A program made the position numbers and the translations under genes. Under the pieces are notes generated by a model. The model saw nothing but the letters and a program-made list of their open reading frames with translations. It was not told the DNA's origin and searched no databases. From the NCBI GenBank assembly GCA_026075535.2, contig AP026542.1:4836001-4900000 (forward strand): 64,000 bases of DNA. The letters are read 5' to 3'. This DNA comes from Tricholoma matsutake (Eukaryota; Basidiomycota; Agaricomycetes; Agaricales; Tricholomataceae). Positions 36,616 to 47,427 of this stretch are shown piece by piece. Each line of letters starts with the position of its first letter. The first letter of the stretch is position 1.

Positions 36616-36790
36616 GGTGTTGCAAAGTCACCTAGTGTACAAAATGGCCTCGTAAAGCAACAACTCCAGCCACAGCCTCAAGGCTTCTGGATCAGATGTA
36701 TTTATGCATAATAGATAGACTTATCTTTTTATTTTGGAAGATTGTGTTGAGTAGCACGCTGTGATAAAATTTGCAACACTAGGTGAATTT
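36616..36790. repeat. Inverted repeat pair, possible small element
   Basis: CAAAGTCACCTAGTGTACAA near 36620-36640 matches, in reverse complement, a stretch near 36766-36790 (CACTAGGTGAATTTG with flanking TTGCAA). About 16 of 20 positions agree. The enclosed ~150 bp has no gene. It could be a tiny MITE-like element or a chance pair. Confidence 0.4.
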
Positions 36791-37818
36791 GTGGTCTGCC
36801 ATCTTTGTTTACATCAACATAATATAAAAAGATAAGGATAACAAAAACTTGAAGCTGACATTGTAGGCTACCTTGGATCTTATATCAAGAGATTTGAAGG
36901 AGCCATTGTGGAGATACAAAAAAAATTGCAACACTCAGCCCACGATAGTATACTTTCTCGGACCGATGCCAGGAGAATCTGATCATCGTTCTCAATTGAT
37001 CAAATCGTTCTTGTTTTCTCGTACCGTTGATCATGAACCCTGCTGTAAGGACGGGTACAATCACACGATAATAAATGTGAGCGTATTCAGTAAGCTTCTA
37101 ATCGTCACAGGTTGGAAAAAAAAAAAGACAAATGGAGACAGGACTCACGAGATTCCCGGACCAAGAAGTACTCAAGAAGAAGCCTTGTGCAATAGAGCAT
37201 ATTTGCAAGTTCGACCGAACAGATTGCATTGAATCTGATTGGCTGGGCACAGCCAGCTCAACCGATCAAATCCCATTCAATTAACTCCAGCAAAAACTGC
37301 GAATATATACTTAGAGGGTCCACACACATTGACGTCTGGCCGGATACTATGCCAGCCGGAGCCATGGTATCAATCCAATGCATTCTTTATGCTGTGACCC
37401 GGAGAGGGGAGTGCGTTTGCGGTGTTTTAGATGAGCGACAGACTCGGAAATATTTTGCCATTTCATCCTTCTGTGTCGTCGCTCACGGCGATCAGGGATG
37501 CATCTTCCCTGATTGATTAAAATCGTCGAGCGCCCCGGCATACAAATATGTTGCCAGACCTTCCAGATAATCCTTGAGATCTTCATGTTTCTCGGTTCGA
37601 ATTTAGTTTGACTTCTCAGTCTAACCCAGTTGGGTAATTGCTAGGGATGGCGTGGATCATTAAGATTTGTTGTCGTTGTCAATAAAAGCAGCGCCCAGAC
37701 ATTGAAACAATAAGACAGGCAAGCCGTGGCTAAGCAGCACTGGTCGACTGAGCTGATCGGCGAACTGGCGTGGCAATCTTCCAAGACAAAAACTATTGCA
37801 GAGGTTGGTAGGGCATTT

Positions 37819-38638
37819 CTAAAATCCCTTCCCATGACCACCCTTCTCATAAAAATATTCCATCCGCGTCACAATACCGTCCAAGGCGGTGATCCACTTG
37901 TCCAATTCCGTATTCAGCTTGTCCTGCGATGCCGGAGCACCTCCACTTGGATCGGCTGCAAGCTTAGAGTAGAAGTCGGCACGATATGGGCAAGCCTTCA
38001 TAGCGACCTGGTAAGGCCATGTCTGTGAGTAAAATACGTACGGAGAACGGTGATACTCCCACCGTAAAGACGCCTTTCACTAGAAAATTGTGGAATTTCT
38101 TCAGGGTTCCTTCATATGACTGAGTAAATGCAACCGAAAGCTCCGTTGATTTGTTCGCTTGAGCGTTTTGAAGGGCTTTGCAGGTGAATGACTGTCCACG
38201 AAGGAGCCACATCAACCCCTCCGTCGCACTGCGCTTCTTCTCGCCCTTCTCGTTCAGAACGAGCTGCTCAAGTGTAGCTGATTGTGTTGGCGCAATATCA
38301 TAACGAGCTTTGACTTTCTACCAGAATATGAATACATCAATTGAGGAATCATGGTGCGGATCTTACCGCAATGTTGCCTTTCAAATCACTCTGTACAACA
38401 GAGAATGCGGCAGATCCGAGGAGATCTGAGGACAAAAACAATGACAAGATGATTTGTGGATTGCCGGATTGCATACCGAAGAGGCCTACGAGGCCTTGGG
38501 AGGCCTCCAGAAATGCGGTGGTGTTGACGCCTGCATCTGTGATCGGCACATCTGCAAAGGACTGATGGAGCCTGATTTATGTTGATCACCGGAAAAACGA
38601 AACGCTCTTACTTTAACTGTCTCGAGATAGGGCGCCAT
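37819..38638 (-). CDS. Glycolipid transfer protein (GLTP fold)
   Basis: GLTP proteins carry glucosylceramide-type lipids between membranes. Starts MAPYLETVK, a 5-exon gene on the minus strand. After PITDAGVNTTAFLEASQGLV comes the core: DLLGSAAFSVVQSDLKGNIA (Asp, Asn and Lys of the sugar headgroup site in DLKGNIAK), LMWLLRG (the stacking Trp), AYEG-equivalent QSYEGTLKKFHNFLVKG (the conserved His), then MKACPYRADFYSKLA and a final helix ending GGHGKGF. All key headgroup residues are present, so it should be active. Length is close to the ~200-residue family norm. The 5' neighbour, the methionine sulfoxide reductase, starts 111 bp away on the other strand. Confidence 0.93.
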
Positions 38639-38749
38639 GTTTTCTTCAGAATGTGGTGACTGTTATGGAATGAAGTTCAATGATCTAATCTAATCTTATC
38701 GGATTGTCTTTTTCCGTATCTTCCATATATACGCTGGTCTAATCTGGCC

Positions 38750-39553
38750 ATGCCGCACGCTGACTCCTCGCTCGTTCCAGAGAGGTATGCAACAACATAG
38801 GGTCTCCCTTTTCAAGACTAAAATTATGACATAGCATCAAAACCAAGGCTGAGTTTTGGGACCACGTTCATGAGCAACTCAGCCTGCTCCTTGATGGACA
38901 ACGGAACTGGGTAGATATCTATCATACTTTGATATGGAATAATGTACTTAGAAATAAGAACAGGTCACGAACTTAGCGAACGCTTCTTCTCTCATCTTTA
39001 ACTCTCTTCTCGCCTTCCCTGCATGTTTTGGTGACTCCACCAAAGGCTCCAAAACAGTTAACTGGTGTGGTGAGTACAGTCACGCCGGGTGCAGTTGGTT
39101 CCATTACCACACATCCATGATATTGATATGCCCACTATCATTGATGGTTTCTCTTCCACAGGTTTTTATCTTGTGTCACACCTTTTCCCGTTCCCTCGTG
39201 GTGCAACAGTACCTGATTCGGAATCGAACAGATTGTTGTTAGGCCCATTTTGTGGGAAGCCTGCATGTCAGTTCATCATCACTAGCCCTGGTCGAGGGGT
39301 TTGTGCAGATGCATATCTTCGCGGGGAGACAGTACTGGTTGAAGAGGTTGACAAATATCCTGGTCACATAGCTTGTGATGGGGACACAAAAAGCGAAATT
39401 GTATGCCCCCTCTTATGCATACGAGACGACGGAAGCAGGGAAGTCGTTGGTGTATTGGATTTGGACTGTCTTGCCGTAGGTGGGTTCGATGCAGACGACC
39501 AGGTGGGCTTAGAAAATATTTGCAAATCAGTGGTTAGTGCGTGCGACTGGTAG
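38750..39553 (+). CDS. Free methionine-(R)-sulfoxide reductase (GAF fold, fRMsr)
   Basis: Reduces free Met-R-sulfoxide and protects against oxidative stress. Four exons. The start MPHADSSLVPE was found by splicing a 35-nt first exon (38750 on) to SIKTKAEFWDHVHEQLSLLL, then DGQRNW spliced to VTNLANASSLIFNSLL, then NWCG to FYLVSHLF. The last exon holds LLLGPFCGKPACQFI, GRGVCADAYLRGETV, YPGHIACDGDTKSEIVCPLL and VVGVLDLDC. The three conserved Cys of the family (GKPAC, GVC, HIAC) are present, the last being the catalytic one. Length is normal with a small insert before NWCG (PACFGDSTKGSKT). It converges on the cysteinyl-tRNA synthetase with 46 bp between stops. Confidence 0.93.
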
Positions 39554-39599
39554 TAATGACAAACGAAGAAAGTTGGATGTGTTAGCGGAAGTACGATAT

Positions 39600-42500
39600 C
39601 TATTCGGCTCGCTCTTTCTTCCAGGCTAAATAGTCTTCATGAATGTTCCTCTGCGCCGTCCATTCCTTCTGCACCTTCTTCGTTTGATTTTTGCTTAACT
39701 CCTTCCCATCTCCGTCTGCGAGAGGCAACCCCATGTCATCCCAGGTGCTATACATCCCTTCTGCCACGTTGGGGGGCTTGAACATTTCTGTCGGCGGCAT
39801 ACGACCCTTTTCCAGCTTTCGTTGGCGTTTGAGCCGCTCAGCCTCGCCAGTCACCGCCTTTTTCGCGGCTTTGGCTTCAATTTGGGCCCGCTTCTCATCC
39901 CGCGCTTTAATTAGCTCCGTCGGAGGAACTAATTTCACAAGAGCTTTGCCATCTGTCACGGAATCCCAATGATGAGCCATGTGTAGAACGCTGGACCCTT
40001 ACCTTCTTGATCATCCAATGCGACGCCCAAAGGAACTAAGTCGATGTCACGGAGCCTGTCGCAGAGTGCTAAAATATCCCTCAACGCAGTATCACCCTTG
40101 CCTATCGCCAGACCTCGGACACCATCGCGGAATGATGATAACGTCCTAAGATAGGGCATGAGAACTTCTTCCCGCTACACGCACCGTAAGCGAGAAGCTG
40201 AACATGTGAGTAACAAAGGACAAACATTGACAGTCCCATCAACATGATCTTCTTGTCCCCACCCAATTTCCGAGTTCTCTCCTTCTCCTAGACCAAAGAC
40301 ACGCAGCATTTGGCCAACCCAGCGAGCCACATTCTCCACCACGCCCATGTTCAGATTCTTACCCCGGGTGTTGATGTATACATTAGTTTTGGATACAAGA
40401 TCTCGGAGAATGTTAACGGCATCTGGCGTGTTGAAAGAATCGCACAGTGAGGCCCGGAAAGCGGATTGACTGTCATGGAAGCTATGTGACATGATGGAAA
40501 AGATTAAATTACGGCCATTCACAATAAAAGAGAGTTAACCTCGCCGCCAAATCCTGTTCTGGGGTTTCATAATGATGGTAACTGTCGGTATTGTTCACGT
40601 TCGCGCGGGCTTGGCTTAGCAGAGCTTTCACCGTAGTGAAAAAATTCTACAAGGGGTTTGCTCTGTTACATCATGGTGATCCGCATAAGGAAAATGGCAC
40701 TAACATTCAGTATAAGCTCAATTGTGCGGACTTCCCCAGTCATTAGGGATTCCGAAAAATCGACCTTCGCATTCCATAGCTGCGTCAAGAATGCAAGCCG
40801 TAACTGCCTGGCAGTGTACTTTTGCAGGATTTCCTGTTGGAGATCATGTAATGTGTCGTAAGTCTAAGTTTGCGGAGATAACGGGGAAAAAAAAGACAAA
40901 CATCTATGGTTATAAAATTCTTGAGTGATTTGCTCATTTTAAGTCCTTCAATGTGCAAATGACCAGTATGAATAAAATAGTTGACCCATGCGGTACAATT
41001 GTGGTATGCCTGAGTGGACCTATCAATGACGGCACATTTTTGAGCAGAGAAGAACTTACCTCAGACTGTGCCATTTCATTGTCGTGATGGGGAAACGCCA
41101 GATCTATGCCTCCGGAATGGATATCCATGTTATCGCCAAAGACGGCACTAGCCATCACAGAACACTCGATATGCCATCCAGGCCGACCAGGCCCCCAGGG
41201 GGAAGGCCACGAAGGTTCTCCCGGTTTTGAGGCTTTCCATAGTGCGAAGTCGGACGGGGTTCGACGGCCCATAACCCTGCTCGATAACGAACCTTAATCA
41301 ACAGCATTGTTTATGATTAGTTGGGCGACAAGATTGTCAGCTAAAATGAACTATACCTTCGCCCTCCTGTACCAACTCTCGATTACCTTTACTCCAAGGT
41401 TCTAATTTTGCATAATTGTGGCCTTCTGCTTGATCAAAAGCCTGTGTATCGAAATATACACTTCCTTCGACTTCATAACCGTATCCGTTTCGAACTATTC
41501 CTTCTACGAACGCCACGATCTCTGGAACGTACTCCGTGACACGAGTGAGGGTATCTGGGTTGCGCACTCTTAGACGGGTCATGTCATGGAAGAATTGGCC
41601 TTCCCAATATGTTGTTAACGAACGCGATATTCCAGGATCGGTGACAGTGGAGTGATACTAATAATATAAATGAAATGACAAACGAGAAAAAAGTTGATTC
41701 ACGAACTTGATCATCCAAAGAACGCGCGAGGATATCTTTTGAGTCATCGATAAGTTGATGAGCAGCTTCCGACCCAGAATTCCCACTCTCCAAAAGAGAC
41801 TTTGCACTTTGAATAGCAGATAAAGTTCGAGCCTATGAGTGTGTGTCGGTGAGGCAAGAGCTTCGAACCCTAGATTGCACAAACGTACGGCGGAGGAGAA
41901 ATGCATATCAAATTTTTCATCTCTTCGTAGACACTCCTGTTTCCAAGCTTTGTCTTGAATCAATTCACCAAGACGATGCCATGCTTTTTCCTCGTGTCCT
42001 TCGATTGGACGTTCCGATATGGGTAATGCCTTTGCAACGTTCTCGCGTACGTGAACCTGCCACACCGCATATACTTGATTAATCAAGTCAGATGACATTG
42101 TTTTCGTCTCAGAACGAAAGTTATCGAGTAAATGATTCTGGCGAGCTCGCCGAATAATCTTCCGAAGCATATAAGGATGCGCAAGAGTAGATCAATTAAT
42201 TACGAGCACACCTTATCATCTATGTCGGTAATGTTCATTACAAAGTGAACATCGTATCCAAAGTAATCGGTCATTATCCTGCGCAATATGTCTTGTGTGA
42301 CATAGTTTCTGAGGAACCACCATGTAATGTGCACGTTGTCTGGACGAGAATGGTTTTACCTAGCATGTCCCATGTGCGAGGCATCATAGACGGTGGGGCC
42401 GCAGTTGTACCATTTGACATGACGTCCACTCCTAGGTATGAATTCGGTCTACACTGACAGATGAGAGCTGCGTCTAACGCAGTGAGAATCAGGGCACTGA

Positions 42501-42687
42501 CTTTTGTCCGTGTCAAAGAATTGTATATTTTGAGAACAGGGTCGTCCGTCTGTCTTTCAGGTAATTTCCAAGGAGGTTGTTGTATAGACATACGGGCCTT
42601 ATGTTCTGCTTTAACTTCAGATATATAGGATCGCTGTAAACAACGTGTGGCAGAATGAGCTGCAAGGCGAGAACCAGACAGAATCAT
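39600..42687 (-). CDS. CRS1: Cysteinyl-tRNA synthetase, probably serving cytosol and mitochondria
   Basis: Class I synthetase that charges tRNA-Cys. Many exons on the minus strand. Visible: [19 protein letters not shown], containing a zinc Cys and the HIGH motif as [42 protein letters not shown]; the zinc site [10 protein letters not shown] and [15 protein letters not shown]; and [10 protein letters not shown], the KMSKS loop. After the anticodon region, a eukaryotic C-terminal extension rich in Lys/Glu ([18 protein letters not shown]) ends KKERAE. The longest start [20 protein letters not shown] is Arg/Ser/Ala-rich and acid-free for its first 20 residues, like a mitochondrial presequence. 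A second Met at 42591 ([13 protein letters not shown]) would give the cytosolic form. Single-gene supply of both forms is known in yeast. Confidence 0.94.
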
Positions 42688-43188
42688 CGAGTCATTTCAA
42701 ATCTAATGATCCCACACGTGATCACCATGTTTTGAATGCGGCTGTGTTCGATCGTTGTATCAATCCCGTAAGTTATCACTACGCTCTTCTTACGTGCTAA
42801 CGTCTTGGATAGGTTACTGGCGTTTTTGTCCCATTTCTGATTAATGTGATCTGTAGAACAGCAATAGGTAAGTAATAGATATAAAGTTTTGATGATCGTA
42901 TCCGACAGAAGTGTCGGGCTGAGCATTCTCTTCGGAAATCCAGTCATGGTCACATCATCATGTATCTGTTTGCGTTTTGTCAGTAGATTGCCGGTGAGTC
43001 GTCTAACACGAGACCTCGCCCTTTCCTATTCTCCCATCGACTTCTCGGCCATCAAGTGATACTCCGATATTCCCAGTTGCAATGGTGCCTTCTGATTTGT
43101 TGTGCAGTCAATGATCCATGGACTTATGATTTCAGACCAACAACCTGTCGATCTCAGGCTGCCCTGTCTACGCGAGAAAATTTAGGTA

Positions 43189-43196
43189 TTAAAGTT
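43189..43196 (+). promoter_or_regulatory. Possible WOPR binding core TTAAAGTT
   Basis: An exact TTAAAGTT, the core I recall for Wor1/Ryp1-type WOPR proteins, 517 bp upstream of the WOPR gene 1 start. An 8-mer can occur by chance, so this is only suggestive of autoregulation. Confidence 0.35.
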
Positions 43197-43636
43197 ACCC
43201 CCGTCTAAGCGCTTTCAACAGCAACCAGCTTTCATTGATACCGAGGATATTCAGAATAACACCATCAAGGGTTTCGACTGGGCTATCTCCTTGCAAGAAA
43301 CTGTTTGCATATGTCGAATTTATCGGTCAGCCACACAATCGCCGAATTCGAATGTGCGGCTCCTTGACCTTGCTGGTGAAATGGAGATTCTATTCCTAAT
43401 TCGTTCGGCCGGTTTCTTGCCTATTATATGTCACAGTCTCTAAAACTCTATCCAGGTATTTCCCAGCGCCTGACATCATCATCATATGTCACATCGCACA
43501 CATCACCCCATCCCCATTTGTCGGTACTTAGACAAGGCAACCCTTTTCTACCATAACCCTATGTGCAGAGATCAGTAAACGTTAAGTTAGCTCCCAATGA
43601 TCATCATTAAGTTCTAAGTTGCACTTCCCTCTCCCG

Positions 43637-43643
43637 TATAAAG
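43637..43643 (+). promoter_or_regulatory. TATA-like box of WOPR gene 1
   Basis: TATAAAG lies about 70 bp upstream of the start codon, a plausible core promoter position for a short 5' UTR. Confidence 0.4.
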
Positions 43644-43712
43644 TTCGGCCACTTCGCAATCCGCGCGCCCTCATTCCCATCTTCCTTTCGTTATTCCCTC
43701 TTCATTCCAGCG

Positions 43713-44770
43713 ATGCAACGTCCGACATGCATTGGACTTCGTGTGCGGACACCACACGACGCTCATGTGATATTTCATGCCGTCTCATTAGACCTGCTTC
43801 CCATGGTTTCGCGCCGGCTAGACACCGAAGAACGCCGCGCCATATCATCGGGCTGCGTCTTCGTATGGGAAGAAAGAGGACCCAATGCTGAGGCTACAGG
43901 GGTGAGTTTCGTTTTCCCTCACAATGTCCTTGTCTTAATCTTCATTGAGTTTTAGTTGGGGATAGAACGCTGGACGGACTCCATTCGATGGGGCCCGAGT
44001 CGCGTGAGAGACGTAAGTTCAGCTCAACACATTACAGTTCACACACTTATATTCATCGTCATAGGAATTTCTGTATTATCATGAACGGGATGCGGCGCCA
44101 ACTGATCGGGAGTCGACTTCTGATTCAGAGACAACGTCAGTCTTGATTTGCTTGCGCGTTCTGTGTAGGATGCTTATCCGCCTTCAGGACTCCTCCACGC
44201 CCCACGCCCGTTCACGGGTTCTATCGGAACAAACTTAACAAACAAACTTATTCTGTGTTTGTAGAGACACCGAGAGGTCGTCGGAAGTGGCACCTTAGTA
44301 GGCTTACTTTCTTGCTTTACTTGGGACTAACTAAGAATAGTATATTGTCATCTGCACATGTAGTTGCCTATTTCACACAAGATTCTCTTGATTGCCTTCA
44401 CACCATCGATGACCTGCCGCAGCTGGCCTCGTTAAACGTTCCTCCAGGGAAATACAGGACTGCACGGTCAGTCAGGCCAAATAAGGCACCTTACCAGGGC
44501 TTTGATCTAATTCCGTCAACGGCTGGTTATCTCACAAGCAAAAATATTCGCTTATCGCGCGGACCCGAGGGCCAAATGGTTGTTGTCGACGACGTTCGGT
44601 CGAAACGCCCTGAGCATCATCAGATCACCCCCCATGGAGGCAGGCCAAGGACTCTGTACAACGCGGATGACCTTGCCCCTTTAGCATATTTGCAGAACAT
44701 CCCTCCCCCTCGTCGTCACCCACTAGACGAGAAGGCACTGATGTCATTTTCCACAGAATTACTTCGATGA
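43713..44770 (+). CDS. WOPR-domain (Gti1/Pac2/Wor1 family) regulator, copy 1
   Basis: WOPR proteins are fungal DNA-binding master regulators of morphology (Wor1, Ryp1, Gti1, Pac2, Ros1). Five exons: 43713-43901, 43956-44012, 44065-44135, 44188-44297, 44364-44770, giving 277 residues. First WOPR half: IGLRVRTPHDAHVIFHAVSL, DLLPMVSRRLDTEERRAI, SGCVFVWEERGP, GIERWTDSIRWGPSRVRDEF, LYYHER. Second half: KLNKQTYSVFVETPRGRRKW, HLIAYFTQDSLDCLHTIDDL. A short basic, Pro-rich tail follows, ending RRHPLDEKALMSFSTELLR. It is smaller than most family members because the long disordered C-terminus is missing. Nuclear location is inferred. Copy 2 lies 1 kb downstream on the same strand. Confidence 0.92.
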
Positions 44771-45790
44771 ATCATATCATACCAACGGCGGTTGGTATTG
44801 TCTTTCTGCATTTTTATGTCTTTCAGTTATTATTTTCTTTCTATATTGGTTGTCGGCATTCATACAGTACCTACGCGCGTCCAGTCTATGGAATGTATGA
44901 TGATAATAAGAGAAGGATCAGTGTTGTGAAGCAATTAAACTCATAAAAAGGGGGTGTTGATGCCAATAAGTTCCGATCCGCTGATCGCTTTCGCTTCATC
45001 CATATTTGAGTCTGGCCATGGACTCAGTAGAAGGCTACTACTAGAAGCCAGTAGATCCATTGATTGGCGTCAACGCCTTCTAGAAATATTTGCAGACGAA
45101 GCAGCGACTTCACATGTCTCTATATATCATAAACCTTCTTTGAAAAATCCAGGGTGAAGATAACCGGGGCATGCATGCAAGCTGCACCGAGTGACGTAAA
45201 AGAAGAATTAGGGTTCTGGCTGAGCAATTACAGAGAGATCGGCTGCAATCGGTTATGTTCATCTTTCACTTGCTTACGCCCCACTTGTGGCACAATTGGT
45301 TCGTTATTTCCATTGGTGGCTGCTGATTTCCCACCGAGCTGTTTCCCGCCAGGCTATTCCCGAAGCAAATGACAATGAAGGGTAGAATGGAACCACTTAT
45401 GTAATAAGTGGTTCATGGAAAGTTGAGAGATGGTGTGTAATTAATCTTCATGCATGAATTTGAACATACGTATGAAGGGTATCGGCTCGATCAAACAGGC
45501 AAGAATGGTGAGGATTTAGAGTGATTAGAGTTGTTCGTTTTAAATCGAGATTTAAAACGGATCTATAGCCGGTGTGAACGAAATGTCGAAATCGGGCACT
45601 CAAGTTCAAAGACGATTGAAGATAAGTAACTTAGAATAATCAATTCAGGCCCAGGGGGAACTGTTCAGGAAACTTCCTTGCATTGTTTCCAATCGAAAGG
45701 GACATGTGGTTCTGATCGGACATACCCACAGAAATGACCTTTCATCTCTAGCTCTTTCTCTCCCTTTGGCGCGTGGCTTTCTCTAGTAAT
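44771..45790. other. 1 kb region between the two WOPR genes
   Basis: Contains the 3' end of copy 1 and the promoter of copy 2. Small frames (44954-45157, 45154-45372) look accidental. A palindrome at 45536-45559 is the main structure. Confidence 0.55.
45536..45559. promoter_or_regulatory. Palindrome with TTTAAAAC half-sites upstream of WOPR copy 2
   Basis: Arms CGTTTTAAAT (45536-45545) and ATTTAAAACG (45550-45559) are perfect reverse complements around CGAG. It sits 232 bp before the copy 2 start. The half-site resembles but does not equal TTAAAGTT. Could be an operator-like site or a chance hairpin. Confidence 0.4.
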
Positions 45791-47411
45791 ATGCAGTATC
45801 CGACCTGTACCAATGTTCGCATTCGTTCTACTCAAGATGCTCACAAGATATTCTTTGCCATTCACCAGGGCATCTTACACATGGTCACCAGACGGTTAGA
45901 CGCTGAAGAACGGCTGGCGCTCAAGACCGGTTGTGTGTATGCCTGGGAGGAACGGGGGCCTCACACTGAAGTTACAGGATTGGGGATTGAGAGATTCACC
46001 GAGGGGAGGAGGTGGAGTCCATCACGCGTCCGAGACGTTTGCACCCTTCCCTACGTCAGTTAAACAGGACTGACTGCTCTTTCTCAGGAGTTCTTGTTCT
46101 ACTATGAAAAGTACTGCCCAGCACCAGATATTGGGTTTGTTTTATCCCCTCCCAGCATTTTAGTATTTTAACGTCAGTGTCTCTGCAGGGGTGCAACAGA
46201 AAAGCAACAATCGGGAGATTGGGATCCGCTAGTCAAACAGACATACTCCGTATGGATTGAGACCGACAACGGTCGCAGGAAATGGCATCTGAGTTAGTAT
46301 TTCCTGAGTTGCATGCGCCTGAACTCGATCTCATTCATGTCAAGCCGCCTATTTCACACAGGCAACTGTTAATGACTTAGGCACGACTGACGATATTCCA
46401 GCCATCCAGGACCTTGTCGTGCCCCCGGGACTATTCAAAAGCACTAGGGTTGGAAAACACCGCGGTAGAGGGGACGAGCAAACACCACGAACTAGCGAAA
46501 CGTCCACCAGGACATCGGCAACGGTTACTCGCACATATGCACCCTTTCCATCACTACACAACCATTATTCACTTCAATCTAAGTCATCAGAATCGGTAAT
46601 GATGTATGAACCGTATGAGAATGCGAACTCCCCAGGATATTCATACGCACACGACCCCTCACCACGCTACTCCGCAGCTGCTTCTGCGCCTGATCATGAC
46701 AGAAACTCACTTCCCCCGATACGGAGCTACTTTGATGCTGGCCACGGTGTTGCTGCACCATCAAGTGCCCAGGGTCATCCGACCTCCAGTCATTCGAGAC
46801 AATCCACAGTGAATCCGGTGACTGATTCGCCAGCGCATAGTCAGGGAGAATCCAAGCCCACAACACCGTGTATCTCCGCACATCCAACGTCCCACCGACC
46901 AGCCCTGAATCATCAGTCAACTGCAGCTTATTCGGGCCCCACACAGTCGCGCCGTTCTCCGTCTCCTGCGGCATTTACGCATGCAGACGATACATACACT
47001 GATCGTTCAACAAGTTTCTATTTTCCTTCAGAATCACCGCCGAGATACACAGATTGGCCCACGCACGGACCTTCCACTACTTACAGCCATTCTCCTGACG
47101 TCGGTAGTCCAGACCAACCGAGACTTGGTAACAGCACAGATTCCGGACCACCGAACAGACACGAATACCATATGTCAACTTCCCAACCCAACCCCCCGCA
47201 TTGCCCTCTACCACCCCTCCGGATAGATCCGTTCCCTCCTTCCTATGAATTATTGCCTACTACAGAACCCAGCCATCTCGAAGGACGGAGAGGAAGCATC
47301 GGTCCTGATCGTGATCTTGCCCCAATTTACACCTTGACACGACCTCATCCCTATCGACGTAATCCTTTGGACGACAGGGCGCTGCGACTCCTATCTCCGC
47401 GCACTTCGTGA
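45791..47411 (+). CDS. WOPR-domain (Gti1/Pac2/Wor1 family) regulator, copy 2
   Basis: Four exons (45791-46036, 46088-46134, about 46194-46297, 46345-47411) sum to 487 residues. WOPR first half: TNVRIRSTQDAHKIFFAIHQ, GILHMVTRRLDAEERLAL, TGCVYAWEERGP, GIERFTEGRRWSPSRVRDEF, LFYYEK. Second half: LVKQTYSVWIETDNGRRKWH, then LTAYFTQATVNDLGTTDDIP. The long C-terminus is Ser/Pro/His/Tyr/Thr-rich and disordered (for example PPRYTDWPTHGPSTTYSHSP), as in Wor1/Ros1 activators, and it ends YRRNPLDDRALRLLSPRTS, echoing the end of copy 1. Clear paralogue of copy 1: two intron positions are shared (VRD/EF and before AYFTQ) and the first copy 1 intron is absent. It probably binds DNA and regulates development; targets unknown. 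Confidence 0.92.
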
Positions 47412-47427
47412 GTGCCATATACTGTCG

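Larger units (their letters stand above)
34593..37818. other. Gene-poor region, 3.2 kb
   Basis: Apart from one doubtful minus-strand gene at 35453-36313, no coding region is convincing here. The stretch is AT-rich, with an inverted repeat pair around 36616-36640 and 36768-36790 and several copies of a TTGCAACAC word. It separates the LysM gene from the glycolipid transfer gene. Confidence 0.5.
42688..43712. other. 1 kb promoter region of WOPR gene 1
   Basis: Between the divergent CysRS and WOPR genes. Short frames at 42684-42953 (minus) carry no domain. Contains a TTAAAGTT element (43189-43196) and a TATA-like box (43637-43643). The rest is unremarkable. Confidence 0.55.

Noticed and set aside
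34593..37818. Retrotransposon or LTR in the gene-poor region
   Set aside because: No reverse transcriptase, integrase or long direct terminal repeats could be seen.
42684..42953. Minus-strand 89-codon frame upstream of CysRS
   Set aside because: No domain, no presequence-like features, and the CysRS start at 42687 is sufficient.
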